Source of the DNA: Sinotaia quadrata
Lineage: Eukaryota > Mollusca > Gastropoda > Architaenioglossa > Viviparidae
DNA length: 64,000 bases
Direction: 5' to 3'
NCBI GenBank assembly: GCA_028829895.1
Contig: CM054179.1
Span: forward strand, 38,191,117 to 38,255,116
Both the position numbers and the translations under genes were made by a program. Shown here piece after piece: positions 13,001-27,198 of the stretch. The notes below the pieces were generated by a model, which saw only the letters and a program-made list of their open reading frames with translations, was not told where the DNA came from and searched no databases. How positions within the stretch are numbered: position 1 is the first letter of the stretch; the number at the start of each line of letters is the position of its first letter.

Positions 13001-16000
13001 AGTTTGCTCAGGGAGAACTATTATCTACTGTATCTTTCATTTCTCCTGGGAGCTTGCATAAGCCTCTATAGCCTGGGCTTGTATGTCATTCATACTGATA
13101 ACTTCCTGGGAGCTAGTGTGGGCCTTTGGGGCCAGTGCTTATGTCCTTATCCATATTGATAACTCTCTGGAAGATAGTGTGGGCCTCTTGGGCCTGGGCT
13201 TGTATGTATTTATCCATACTGATAACTCCCTGGGAGCTAGTGTGGGCTTCTTGGGCCTGGACATGTATATCTGATAACTCCCTGGAGCTAGTGTGGACCT
13301 CTATGGCCTGAACATGCATGTCCTTATCCATATTGTTAGCTCCCTGGGAACTAGTGTGGGCCTCTTGGCCTGGGCTTATATGCTCATGGAATTATTGATA
13401 TTTTTTTTAAGGTATATGCATGTGGTTGTATAGTATAATAACAAAATACTGATGTTTGTATTCTTCATAAAAATCCTCTGAAGGAAGATATTACCTCAAA
13501 AACAGAATACACACTTATTATGCATACCTTGTTAAATTCCATGTATAGTGCAACAATGCTAAAAAATCTACAATAGCATAAGTGAATCCTACATGCAATT
13601 TATTTATTCAAATTACTTTCTTACTGCTAAATAAGATAACATTATTTTAAATTTCTAATCTGAGCACTTTTCACATTTTTGTCTGCCATTACCAACAATC
13701 ATGTCTACTGTGTAAATGAGTACATATATAGTTGCACATTCATTAATATTGAAAATTATAAACAATTTAAACACAATACTGAAACACTGCAAATACAATT
13801 AGTAACATTTCAATATATTATGAATCAGTTCATAGGTTCAAGGCATATGTGACTTAAATGCTAAATATATTGTTAGCATTTTCACGGGGCACATCCAGTC
13901 ATATGATATCACACTGCTTTCTAGACAGTACATTTTCTTGTCACCATGCCAGTCAACATTCAGTCAATAAAAGATTGCTATCATATTGTTTTCTAAACCT
14001 TATGTTTTGTTGTCACTATGCCAGTCAACATTCAATTAGTAAAAATTTGACACCACACTGCTGTCACCATGCAAGTCATCACTCATTCAGCATAAGTTCA
14101 CCCTTACATTATTTTTTTGCAGTATATAATTTTGTGTTTAAAAAATCATCACAAGTCATGATTCATTCAGAATATTTTTGTCACAGTTAAGGGGAAGTAA
14201 TCATTTAAATTTATTTCTTAATTTTTTTTCCCTTGTTACCAGTCAAGAGCGTTTTTTTTTTTCATCTCTGTGAATGAAAGGTAGTGTCAATACATGCACA
14301 GTAAGTGAGTTTGTGTACATGTATATTCTGTATGGTATTTTAACTATAATGATTTATTTATCTATTTACTTTGACAACTAGTTAATTATACAATTTTGCG
14401 CCGCCAATCCAGTTTGGCTTTACTGAGGGTTCGAAACCCAGTGGGTGATGGTGTCTGTATGACATCAATGTGAGACATTTGTTGGAGTGAGTCAGACACT
14501 AGAGAGCTTGTCCGTGGCATCCAAACTTAGTGATGGAGGTTACTGAGGGAGGACAGGTTACATCTGAAGCACAAATCAAGACTGCGAAAGATGGATATGG
14601 TGCTGAGGCATTACCAGGTATTAGGATTGAACACATGGTTAATGATCAGGACATGGTGTCATTGACTGGGTAGAAAACTACTGTCAAGATGACAATGCTA
14701 CTTGCCCAAGAACTGCACATGTATCAGGTGGCTCTCTTGGAGCACTGCTCGAAGAGTCATGTCTCACAGCGATTGGATAATGAGACCAAGTTCCTGGGGG
14801 GACAAGGTTTTGTGATTAGGGGGTATAGTGGCAAAGGAAGTCATCTGCAACATTTTATGCCTCCTCCTGCATCAGTGGTAGAAATGCCTGGTTATATAAT
14901 GCCCCAATTAGATGTCCAATTTGGATTCGATTTTGAAACAGAACCCCAGTTTAACTTTAATTCTGGTGGTGGTGATAGTAATAGTGCTAAAGTTTCTTAT
15001 CCAATTTCTCCACCAACAAGTCACTTGAGTAAGACAATTATGCCTTCTTCAGATATCTCAGGGCAATCATCTGTTCTGTCTTCCCCATCAGAACAAAAAC
15101 AGTCTTCATCTCTTTCAATTATGGAAGCTTCACCAGCGAGACCATCAATATTTCCTAATCTGATATATACAATACCTTTGAAGTACAATCCAAAGTTTCA
15201 GAATTCCTTTCATTTTCAGTATCCCTGATTGATCGCAAGTCTGGTACACTGAATTGCTGAGGGCTACAGGGAGTCCTTCAGTTGTCCAGGCAAGCAAGCC
15301 AGACACAGCCAATCATCCTGGCTATTCTGCCGCTAATAGTTACAATCCTATCACTCTCTCATTGCATGGGTATTACAAGACAACTGGATTGCCTATAGAT
15401 GTATCAATTACATCACCGACTTTTTCTCATACTGCTTCTACCTCTCAACCAGTAGCCTCATATCAAAACCAGTATTCAAGAAGAGAAGATCGATCAACGG
15501 GAACAGTCATCGATGACATCACTAGATCAGTGACAGCGGCTTTAATCATAGAGACAGAGGGAATAACAAACAAATATTTTTCTCTTCCTACCACCAGATC
15601 AGAGCTCCGGGATGGCTTTGGAAAGCCATTGTGACATTTCTACTGATAGTGATGGTGCCTCATTTCTGCAATCATCCGACATGATGAACAGAGGTGTTGT
15701 GAAAGCTAGTGTTCCCATGCACACTACTACACCACCTGTGAATAATGCAACCCCACAAACCCAGGCGGTTTTTAATACTAGTGCTCATAGTATGTCAACA
15801 CTCACTCAGAACAAATTCAATGCAGACATTCACTCACACTGATAAACCACACTTTTGTAAAGATGCTTCTGAAATGGTTCAAGCGGAACATGGAAGTTTG
15901 AGCTTTAAAAGTCATTCTGGTAGCACATGCTTGCATGTTGGCTTTACTGAACCAAATTCTGACCTAGTACAGACACCAACCTGGCAGAAAGACTTTTTGA

Positions 16001-19000
16001 CCCACAAGACTTAGTTGGATTTCTATGTCAGACTTTTTCTCATCCCATGGGTTGTCATGCTATTTTTATTCAGCTCATTCTCTAGGTAGCATTCTCTTTG
16101 TCATCATGCATGTCAACATTTTATTAGTACAAGCTTATAATCACCTTGTTCTCTAGTTAGTATTCTTGTTGTTATTATGTTTGTAGTAGTCAATATTAAG
16201 TCAATACAAAATTGCAATAACTTTCCTCATATTTTCTTTTCATCATTCTTGTAATACTTAATATTCAGTCAGCTCAAGTTCATAATAACTTCCTTACATA
16301 GTATTCTGTTTATCTTAATGTTTGTAGTAGTTAACATTCAGTCAGCTCAAGTTCATAATAACTTCCTTACATAGTATACTGTTTATCATATGTTTGTAGT
16401 GCTTAACATTTAGTCAGTTCAAGTTCATAATAACTTCCTTACATAGTATTCTCTTTATCATAATGTTTGTAGTACATGTACTTAACATTTAGTCAGTTCA
16501 TGTTCATAATAACTTCCTTACATAGTATTCTCTTTAGTATAATATTTGTAGTAGTTAACATTCAGTCAGTTCAAGCTTATTCTCACCTTGCCATCGGCCC
16601 TGTTGATCTTGAATACATTGTCTGCAAACACAATACTAGAATCTTCTGAAGTCTTGAAGTTCTTCTGCCACTTTGGGTTCTGCATAAGACCTACATAGTC
16701 CTCTCTGAATGGTACTGGGACACTGAAAACAACAGGTCCTCAACTGTACTCATAATTTCTTAAATGTGCACACATATATGATGCTCTAGCAAAGAAAATT
16801 GGTTGGGAGTTGGGAGTTGTGGAGGGTATAGGCATTTGAAGTCAGTGTCTATTAGAAGCCATTCTGAGAAAAATGGATTTAATGAATAACCACGAATGAT
16901 TACCAAAGAATATTTTACATAATTTTTATGTGCCTGCAATCTGTATTATATTGCTTTTAATCCAACATCTAAGGCAAACATTTGGAATTTGTGTATACAC
17001 AGATGATGAAAATATTCAATGAAATGTTAAATGACTTATTGATTTTTATAATTATTTAACATCAATGATTTAGAATTTCATCAACTAACATTTTTAAAAA
17101 TAGAGGGGGAAAATGGCAGTGTATTGTTTGTTGGTGTTAAGAATAAATTTGCATAAAAGAATATGAAAAAAAACCCAACACAACAAAATGATAAAATTTC
17201 AACTTATTTCTTTGAATAAGACCTTTTAGTGAAACTTTATTTTTCTATTATAAAGTATAATTGAAGCAATTGTTCACTATAAATAATGAAATTTAAATTT
17301 AAGATACTACTGAATATTCTTTTGTAATTATGATATGAACTTTTGTTATTGAAGAGAACATACAATAACAATGTTTAATATCTTGAAGAATGATACATCA
17401 GAGTCTATTATTTAATTAAAGGGAGTAACTATGAATCTCTTAATGATGGACATCATGTGACTCCCAGAAGCATGGCATTTCAGGGGTTGATCCCAAGGAC
17501 CCTAAAGCTGGTATCAAGATTCCTGGTTGATCCACACATATTTCTTTGGAGAAGAGTTAACAGACCATTGAGATTAAAGATGGCAAATTGTTGTAGTCAT
17601 AATCTTTATAAGGTCTTACTAAGCAGTCTGAACTAAAACTAATTACCAGCAGGCCTGAAGCTTACTAAAATCTAATCACCAGTAGGCCTGCAGCTTACTA
17701 AAATCTAATCACCAGTAGGCCTGCAGTTTACTAAAATCTAATCACCATTAGGACTGGGGTTAATTAGTCTACATTTTTAAAAGTGTGTTTTATATTATAA
17801 AAGAATTACATAATTAAAATTTTTTAAAAACAAGGTAAAGGTTATAACAATTACCTAGTATTTCTGCTGAGCGTTGTGCTATCTATAGTGGATATAACAG
17901 ACTGAGAATGCATGTCACAAATCTTTTTTTTATTATGACATCATTTTTTTAAAGAAGCATTCCATATTCATATTATTGTGTGATATCACATTTCTGACCC
18001 CACCCCACCCTCCCTCTTCACACTTCAGCACAAAATTTTGACACCCCCCCCCCCCCATCATGATGTCCTGTGAATGACTCCTATTTTACAAACAAAAAGA
18101 AAAAGGATTTCAGTATGAAACCTATTAAAAGTTACCACTTAAATATAAATTCTTCATAAAACAAAGAATACATATTTATAACAGAAAACAGTTTTCTCAC
18201 CTGGCAGGGTAAATAGCCTTTTTGCCTTTAAAAATATCACTGGCCATAAGCTTTTCTCGCATTTTTTGCTTGGTTTTCTCATCAAACTTTTGACGATACT
18301 TGGAACACTAAATGAAATTTTAAAAAATAGAGAGAATTTCTAAAAATGAACAGATAAAATGTCTGAAATATAAAGAAAAAACAAATTCTAAAAGATCAAA
18401 CACTGCAAAATACAGACAGTTTAACATAAATTGATGCTATATTCTGACAATTTTATAAAGTCAGAAACAAAATAAATGATGACCAAGCAATCTTTAACAG
18501 CACCTTTTAACAGAACAAGAAACAGAAGCCACATACATAGACCCCTAAATGGATACAACATATTATTAGATGACAGTATCACTATAACAGAACTCCAAAC
18601 AGCACTACAGAGTAAAACTGGTGACATTTTCCCTGGGCCTGATCAGATTATCTATAGAAAGATCAAAAAAGCCCACCCCAACCTCCAGTCAGTAAATGAG
18701 TAATTATCTAACTCTTTAACCAAATACACACAAAAGGAGATTTCCCTAATTGGAAAACAGCTCATGTCACACCTATCCTAAAACCTGGAAAACTTTTAAC
18801 AGACTCTAGTAGCTACAGGCCCATCTCATTCACCTCAATCTAGGGAAGACTCTTGAAATAATCATGAAACAATGCCTCATGAACTAGTGACCACAACAAA
18901 GTAGATTCTGACCAAACTGTTCCACTCATAACTACTTGATTATCTAAACCAAGCAATATTAAATAGGATACAAAAGCAAAGAATTCTAAGCAAAAATACA

Positions 19001-22000
19001 AAACAAGTGTTCCTGGACATTCTAGAGGGCATATGATATGCTGTGGCATAAGGGCCTATTAAAGAAATGAATAAAATCAGGTATAAAAGGTAATATTTAT
19101 AAAAAATAAAATAACTTTTTGAAAACAGACAAATAGCAATCAAAGAGGAGAAATAGCTGACTATTAGTAACTAGAAAATGATTTCTCACAGGCAAGTGTC
19201 ATCAGCCCTCCACTTTCATCATAATGGTGGCTGAACTAACCAAAAGCTATTGGGGATCACAACACCCTGGGCAGTTTGTGGATGACACATCACAGTGGGG
19301 CAATGCTAGTTACAAAAAAATAGCCCAAAGATTTGAAATTGAAGGCATACCCCTGATTCAAAATGACCTCAATAACATAACCACCTGGTTCATGAATAAT
19401 GGTTTTAAACTATCAGCAATAAAAATGCAAGCCATCTTTCAAAAACCAAAAGAAATTACCCTAAATTGCAAATAGATGGATTAGAAATAGATTATAAAAC
19501 CAGTATAAAATTCCTTGGAGTAATATTCCAAGACAACTGCCAGTGGAATGAATATATAAACCAGTGCATAACATCAGCCAACAGAGGGATAAACCTCATG
19601 AAATCAGTCTCTAAATGCTTGGGGAGCAAAAGTTAAAACAATGCTTAACCTTTACCATGCATTTGTGATGTCCAGAATCTAAGAATTCTTCAACTTAAAA
19701 CCTCCTCTACTAAATAGGCTCCTCTCCACTCTGGATAAAGCCCTAAAAATTGCTTGGGGATGCCCTAGCCAATATTCAACATCAGTTTTATATATTTGAG
19801 AGAGGACAAAACCCCATTCATACTTATAATTGAAAGATCAATCAGGTTCTACCTAAAACTACAAACATTGCCCAATGACCACCCAGCCAAAATAATCACT
19901 GCTAAATAAAAAAATCAATCATTAAAAACATCACAGAAAGACGAGAAAGAAACTAATAATTGAACCATTCCCACAGGAACTGACAGAAGTACCAGTATGG
20001 CAACTTTACCACCACAAACAGAAAGAACACTAGAGAAATTTAATAAAATCAATTTCTCCGACCTCACTAAAAATGTTTCTACGATACCTAGAGGATGATT
20101 TCTCAGACTGGATCAAAGTATATATGGATAGCTCCCATGATCCTTTAACAGGGAGAATAGGCATACAGATTTATATACCCAATGATCAGGACACCAGCCT
20201 TAGAATCACAGACAACACTTCCACCTTCACAGCCGAGATGATGGCCATACTAATGGGCCTCATTCAAGCAACAAAAAAATAAACCAGACTGCACTAAATA
20301 TCTTATAGCTACAGATTCCCTCTTGGCTGTGAAAGGTCTAGAAAAACATACAGGAGACAGAACAGATATTAGTTACCTAATACTAGACCAAAAGCAAAAA
20401 TTGATAGAGGGAATGAAGTTAAACTCATATGGATCCCTGTCCATTTTTAACATAACAGGCAATGAAAAAATGGATAAACTGGCTATTAAGGGACTGACAG
20501 AAGATAAAGAACTAAAAGTTATTACTACACTATAAGAAAACTTCAACATCTTGAAACACCAAACTGACAAAATTTTGGACATCCAATATTTAAAACTTGC
20601 AAAAGACAAAGACCCCATATAGATAAAACAACAAATGTTAACTTGTAAAGCTCTTAATAAGTTCATGCCTTTAGTTTCAGTGTGAATGGATGATAGCAAA
20701 TTTTTAATATAATGTATTTTAACCCTTGAAAAGCCTAGCTTTGTGGGACGCAATTTGTATGTAAATGGTCTGTATGTTGGTCCAATAGTCTTGAATAGTG
20801 AAAGAGAACACGTGACAAATTAAAATGGTGTTATATTCCTGTGCTTTAGTGATGCCGAGCAGTATATGCCAGTGATTCATCCATGTTAAAACTAGTTCAC
20901 CTCAGTTCATAAGGAATGGATGTTGCTAAGTAAGTCAGAATTTGATAATCAAGGTGCCTTATGAGCTTGTTCATATTGGCAGACTGCCATAAGTTGAGAC
21001 CACCATAACTCGAGATCTGACTGTTTTGAATATCTATCTTCATGTGAAACACAGCACCCTCCAGAGGTAATCAAAGCAATGACTTAACAGGTCATAACCG
21101 TTTGAATGGCTATATAGATCCAATTTATTTCAAAGACCAATTAAAGATTTACATAGAACCAGTAACTGCATAGTAATATAGACCACATCTGGTATATTTG
21201 ATATATGACTTAGAATGAAACTGACACTGAGTGAAACAATGAAAATAATGGATTCTATCACTAAACTAGTTTTGGAGATGAGTACCGCACTGTGTTTTTT
21301 CAAGCTACACAAAAGACTACAAGAAAATCCTGAATGATTAAAAATAACTATTGGGAAATGCAATATTTTGTACCCGCCACCGATGATAAATTCGCCTCAG
21401 TTCCTCTGAAGTTGCTTGCAAGCGTTTTGGAGCAGCAGGCCAATCCTCTGAGATAGGAGACATGGACGGCAAATTCCTGCGAAGTTTAAGAAGGTACTGA
21501 CATTTCTGAAAAATAAAGACATTTCTTCAAAATGTTAATTGGCCAAATCTCGACATGTTTACACATATCAAATTATAAAAAGAATGTTAATAATTATAAA
21601 GCAACAATGTTTTACACCTTGCAATTTATAGAAGTAAAAAACAGTTTGTGTTGCAAGTAATGCATTATTTCTCTCTGATAATTATATACTTTGTAAATTC
21701 TGGTCAGTCATTGTACTTTTATTTTAAAAGTACTCAAATAATTCATTTAAATTTGACTGTAAACTGTGTCTTTTGTGATTAAATATTTTTGCTTTATTGA
21801 CTAAATGCTTGGCTTTAAATCATTTCCTGACATAAGCATATCTGCACACCTTGATCTTTCACAGATATAAGCGTGTTTCAGTGTGTCCATTTTCAACAGA
21901 ACATAATTGTCCATATAACACCACACTGAGGCTGATTGTAAAACCAATTGGAACTTCATTCAATTTCAAATTAGTGCTAGATGTCAACATGCACTGATTA

Positions 22001-25000
22001 CTAAAAATATTTTTAAAAAAAGCTTCTATTCATGAAGCCTCATTGTGCCATGTGTGAATCACAAAATGGCAGTGAGATTTCATAGTGATTCTAAGTCAAG
22101 CTATATTAACTATATAGTCCTACTGATTTTTTTTTCAATGCAGTGAATAAGGATCACTTTATGGATTTGAGTTACAGGCAGATCATGCTTTGAGTAAAGA
22201 TGATAGTGAGACTGAAAGTGATATTGATTTTACATAGGACAGCAATAGTAGCAAGTCTGACTCCAACAATGAAGTTGCTTCAGACCCAATGATTTATAGT
22301 GACAATGAATGGACTACATATCTTCATAAACCATTTATTGTCAATGATTTTAAACACAGGATCTGTGTTTCCTGATGAATTTGTTATAATGACCTCGATG
22401 GCATTAGAACATTTTTCTTTGTTACTTCCTGAAGTGCTTTTGGTAGACATTGTCCAAAACACCAACAGGCATACTGTATTTTAATAAGGCTGGTATATAT
22501 GTGCCAACTTTGAGCAGACAACACTAGCAGATATGAAAGCATATACTGCATGAAAAAAATGTGATGGACTTGTCCAAGTTACCTTAGATTTATTTCTATA
22601 GTTAGCAGATCCTTTTATTGGCAATATTGGCATAAAATTGATCAGCCTGACTTTATACCTTCATGTCAGTGACAAATAGGTAGAGCCAGCTAGAGGAGAT
22701 CTGAACTTTCACCACTTATATAAAGTGAAAGGAGTGATGGATACTCTGGCAATTATATCTGTGCAACATTCATACTTGCATCATTTGGCTATAGGCAAAT
22801 CAATGATTTATTTTAGAAAGAGGCTTGCTTATCTACAGTACATGCCAGCCTGTCAAGTGTGGTATCAAAGTTTGGATGTTCTGCAACAGTGACAGTGCAT
22901 ATTTATGCAAGTTCAAAATTTACCTTGGCCACGAAGACCCCCCATTCAATGGTTAAAAGGACTAGGTTATTATGTTGTCACAAAGATGTCAGCAGAACTA
23001 GACTTCACAAACAGAATTCTTTTCTATGATAATTTTTTGTACAACTCCCAAACTTATAGAAGATTTGCTCAAGAGAGCAAATAGTAAGAAATGGAATAGT
23101 AAGAAAGCAGAGAAAAAGTTTTCTACAAGAGCTAAAATGGGTGCCAAATCTAAAAGCAAAACTCTGAGGAAGGGTAACAGTAATATAAATGTGGTGGTGT
23201 GGCAGAATAAAAACAAATAGTTGTCCTGTCAACCTTAGTTACTCAACCTCCATGTAACAAGCTCACCAATGTGTTGGATCCAATGGTGCTCACTAACTTG
23301 TTCTCCAGCTGCAAACCCTCTGACTACAATGTTCACATAAATGGGGTGGACATTCATGACCAAAAGAAAATGAAGTATCTGCAGGTAGAACTGCAAGAAG
23401 GCCTGGAAATACATTTTCTGGTTTCTAGTGAATTCTGCCATTCCAAATGCTTTCATACTTTTTTTTTTACTTTTAAACCAGACTTCTCTGTAATCCAGAC
23501 ACAAATGTTTCTCTCATAAACATGCCATATAACTCATCACTAGATTCAGTGCCAGAAAATGATGACATCCTGAAATTGTGAGAGCACTGGACTGTGATGA
23601 AAAAAATACACTAGGTCATATCAACATCAAGATGCCCAAGAGAAACTGCTTCATCACCATCTCAAGAGACAAGTCTGCAAGGATACAATTTTTGTTTTTG
23701 CTTAGTAGAACATAAATGTATGCATGAAGTGTCATGCCCCATACCACCTATAAACTGTAAAGTGTCAGTACACTAACATATAAATCCCATCTACCCACCC
23801 CAAAATGTTTTTGTTTTGTAAGCATTTGTTTGTTTGTTTTACTAACATTCAAAAGATTATTAATAATTATATTTACATCAGTGCAAGTAGTTAATGCAAC
23901 AACCAAACTACAAATGTTTGATATAGCTTAGGCCTAAATTAAGTGTCAGTATAAATTTTTCTTTGTCCACACCCCTCTAAAGTGCTTGTGCTGTATTTGC
24001 ATGTATGTGCTTGTTCTTAAATGTGCAAAGGAATTATTAATTAGTTCAATGATCAAAGTTTGAATGCTTGTGGTGAAAATGAGGTGAGTATATATTTTAT
24101 GCAATTTGTACTTTTACATATATTTTTATTTCTTACTATTATGAGCACTGAGTTTCAAAAATTAATAATAAAAATAAAGATGGCCACCATTCCTGAGAAC
24201 TCTTACAGAAAGAAAGAACACACTATTCTTTTCTTCTTGTTAATGAAAGAAGAACATCTTTTGTTCAATAAGTAGGTCTGGTATTGATAATTTTTATCTG
24301 ATGAGGTTTAATCAGTTTTATAATGAATGTCAGTCAGTACAATAAATGGAATATAGGTAAAATGATATTTTTGCATGTTTGCTAAACAGATCTTTGTTGA
24401 GCAGAACAAGAAACTTGCTATCCTAATTTGTGATTGGGTAGCAATCTGTGATTACATTTATGCTCCCCATATCAGTGATGGCAGCAATCTGTGATTTCAT
24501 TTTTGCACTCCTAATCAGTGATGAGAAGCCATCTGTGATTACATTTTTGCTCTCCTAATCAGTGATGGGCAAAAATGTATGACTGTGATATTTTATTTTT
24601 TGCCTTTCAGTACACTTTCCATATAAAAATAAATGTGTTTATTTTGTCCTTTAACTTTCTAGCACTGATGCATATTCTACCTTAAAAATATTAATTTGTC
24701 TCAACAATTACAAATTATAAATGCTAAGCAGCCTGCTGTATTGTAAAAGTACACCATAACACACATGCACACACACACACACTTTCTCCTTTATTAAAAT
24801 ATATCCTTTCATCATCATTTATAAATATATAATCAAATCCATTATCTGTTCAACTCAACTATATGAATAATTTGTTTAAAAAAATTCAAATCTTCTAATC
24901 TGTTTGAATTGATACAGATAACATCATATATTTCAAATTTTCTCTTCTTATTGTTTGTATCTGCTGTTCTGATTGATAGTCTTTTTATACATATCATTAT

Positions 25001-27151
25001 AAATAAATATAAATAAATATAAATAAATATAAATACCATCATATATATGTTAACATTAAGTTATACTAAAATAACACATACAAAATAATAATAAATAGTA
25101 AAATGAAAAATATGCAAATTTGTACTGCAACCATTAATAATTATGGAGTTTGTAAATGACTTGACAAAAGTCTAATGGAAATATTTTTATTTAAAAAAAA
25201 TCTCTAATGGTGCCACCTAACTGGCTTTAGTGTTCAAACTATGTTGTATTTGATTCTTGAAAAAAATTGTATTGCAATCCAGATTCAAATAAAGGCATGC
25301 ATAACTTTTAAATAATCTTTCAACTGACTGTAATGCCAATGAATAATTAAACTTTTAAATGTTATTTAAGAAAAAAATGCAACTTTTGGTTGTATACTTA
25401 CAAGTGCTGTTATCATGAAGTGTGACACCTTTGGCCCAGCAATGCGTCGGAACTTGGGTTTGTAGAGTTTACGGACCTGCCAACCATGGAAATACTTGCT
25501 GATGACTTGTTGTGCCAAAAATATTTTCCGCTCCTTGCGCAATTGTGCCAATAAGCTTCGAGCCTGCATCCGCCATGCCAAGGGGGAACAAAAGTCAGCA
25601 CAAGCAATAGGGGAAAAGCAAGCTGAGTGCGTACACAGACAGGTGTGCATAGCTCTCATAGGTGCATACATAGACAGGTGTAACACTGTTCTGACACCCA
25701 TTCTTACAAGCAGAGGAATTAGATGTTCACATACCATGATTTATGCATAAAACAACCTCTTTTAATCTGTATACACAATGCACAGCCTTAAATTTATTTA
25801 AAAATCATTCTTGAAGTAATTAGATGCTAGTATTTTAATTACTCTATAATTTTACTTACTGTTGTTTTTTGTTTTTTTAACTCTATTGCCTCTTTATAAT
25901 TACAGTTTTTAAAAATGGTATAAAATTATAATTTATCAGCTCAATTTCTAAATAACTGTGCACACATATCAAATAAATGTAAATGAATTCTTTCACAATA
26001 TGACTAGCAAGTAAACATCTAGTTAGCACAAAATCTGTATAGAAAATTAATATGTAAATCAAAACCATTACCACAAGCAAAAAGCATTGTTAAGCTCAAA
26101 AGGCACAAAGATGCAATTAAAGCAATAGATGGTACAAGTATAGCTAGTGCATTACGTGCCATGCAAAAGAATGTGAGCCATAAATGATGAAAACAATAAT
26201 GAAATATGAAATTAAGGAGGTGCTATACTTAGAAAGGGTCAGATGATGGGGAAAATATATTAAACACAATAAGAAGAAACAAACATTTTTTGTTATAAAA
26301 GAGGTTATTGAAATATAAATACATTATAGAGATGACCAACAAACACTCAAAAGTAAAATGATCATTAATTAATTAAATAAATGAAATATAAATAGAAGAT
26401 GCTATATTTCATGAAATATAAACAAACAGTAGAAGTTATATGCCATTATCATTAATTGCAATATTAATACTATTAGTTAAATAAAATGTCAAAAATAATA
26501 AATATTATTAATCACTTATACTAATTGTTAAAAACATTAACTCGTGTGCATAATCAATCATTCTGGACTAAATTAAACAAAAGCACTAGTACCTGTATCA
26601 TATACAAGATGTGTTTAATGGTATAAGTAGTCATAGAATATAGTAATCTCAGTTTACATTTACTTTAGAGAAAACATAGAGAGTATTACTGTATGTTTTA
26701 AACATTAAAAAAAACCCACACAAATATACATACTCACAACTAATGAAAATGTGAGTGAAGAAATAACATGGAATTTTTATAATCCAAGTATGTCCAGTTA
26801 AAGTATGATGTGTTAGTTAAATGTGAAACTGAATGTTGATATCCATTATGATATCACTTATATACTACTGGCTGTTTTAGAAGTTCACACTTGAATACCT
26901 GCTTTACAATATGGTCAGGTACATATTTTAAAAATGACAATTAGTTGTATTTTTAATTTTCTGGAATCACCAAAACACACACACACACATATATATGGAG
27001 AAATATAATTTAGTTCGGGTTATAATTTATTTGAACTAAGTAATTCTGAAATGTTATGAGTTGTGAAAATTAAAAATATATTTGTGTATGCATATATATA
27101 GTTATATATTGTATTTACCTCTTCTTTCTTTCTTGCTTTTTTTCTCTCTCA

Positions 27152-27198
<47 letters not shown>

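Larger units (their letters stand above)
12416..16586 (-). other. MYO1B: Myosin intron with minisatellites and a foreign insert
   Basis: Intron of 4.2 kb inside TH1. Holds the minisatellite at 13.03-13.39 kb, a split minisatellite (13.90-14.19 and 16.04-16.60 kb) and the coding-like insert between its halves. The rest is AT-rich with no features seen. Confidence -1.
21506..25401 (-). other. MYO1B: Myosin intron containing a dead piggyBac
   Basis: Intron of 3.9 kb at the neck-tail border. Holds the piggyBac remnant, a minisatellite of about 45 bp at 24.43-24.57 kb and a (CA)n run at about 24763-24781. Flanks show nothing else. Confidence -1.

Noticed and set aside
13083..13331. Open frames on both strands at the 62-bp minisatellite
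   Set aside because: They repeat with the array and have no coding features.
14425..14450. gggttcgaaaccc resembling a tRNA B box
   Set aside because: No matching A box or cloverleaf could be drawn, so neither a tRNA nor a tRNA-derived SINE is supported.
25366..25750. Open frames on other frames and strand around the exon at 25402-25563
   Set aside because: They are shadows of the conserved IQ/tail exon, whose splice borders and homology are clear.
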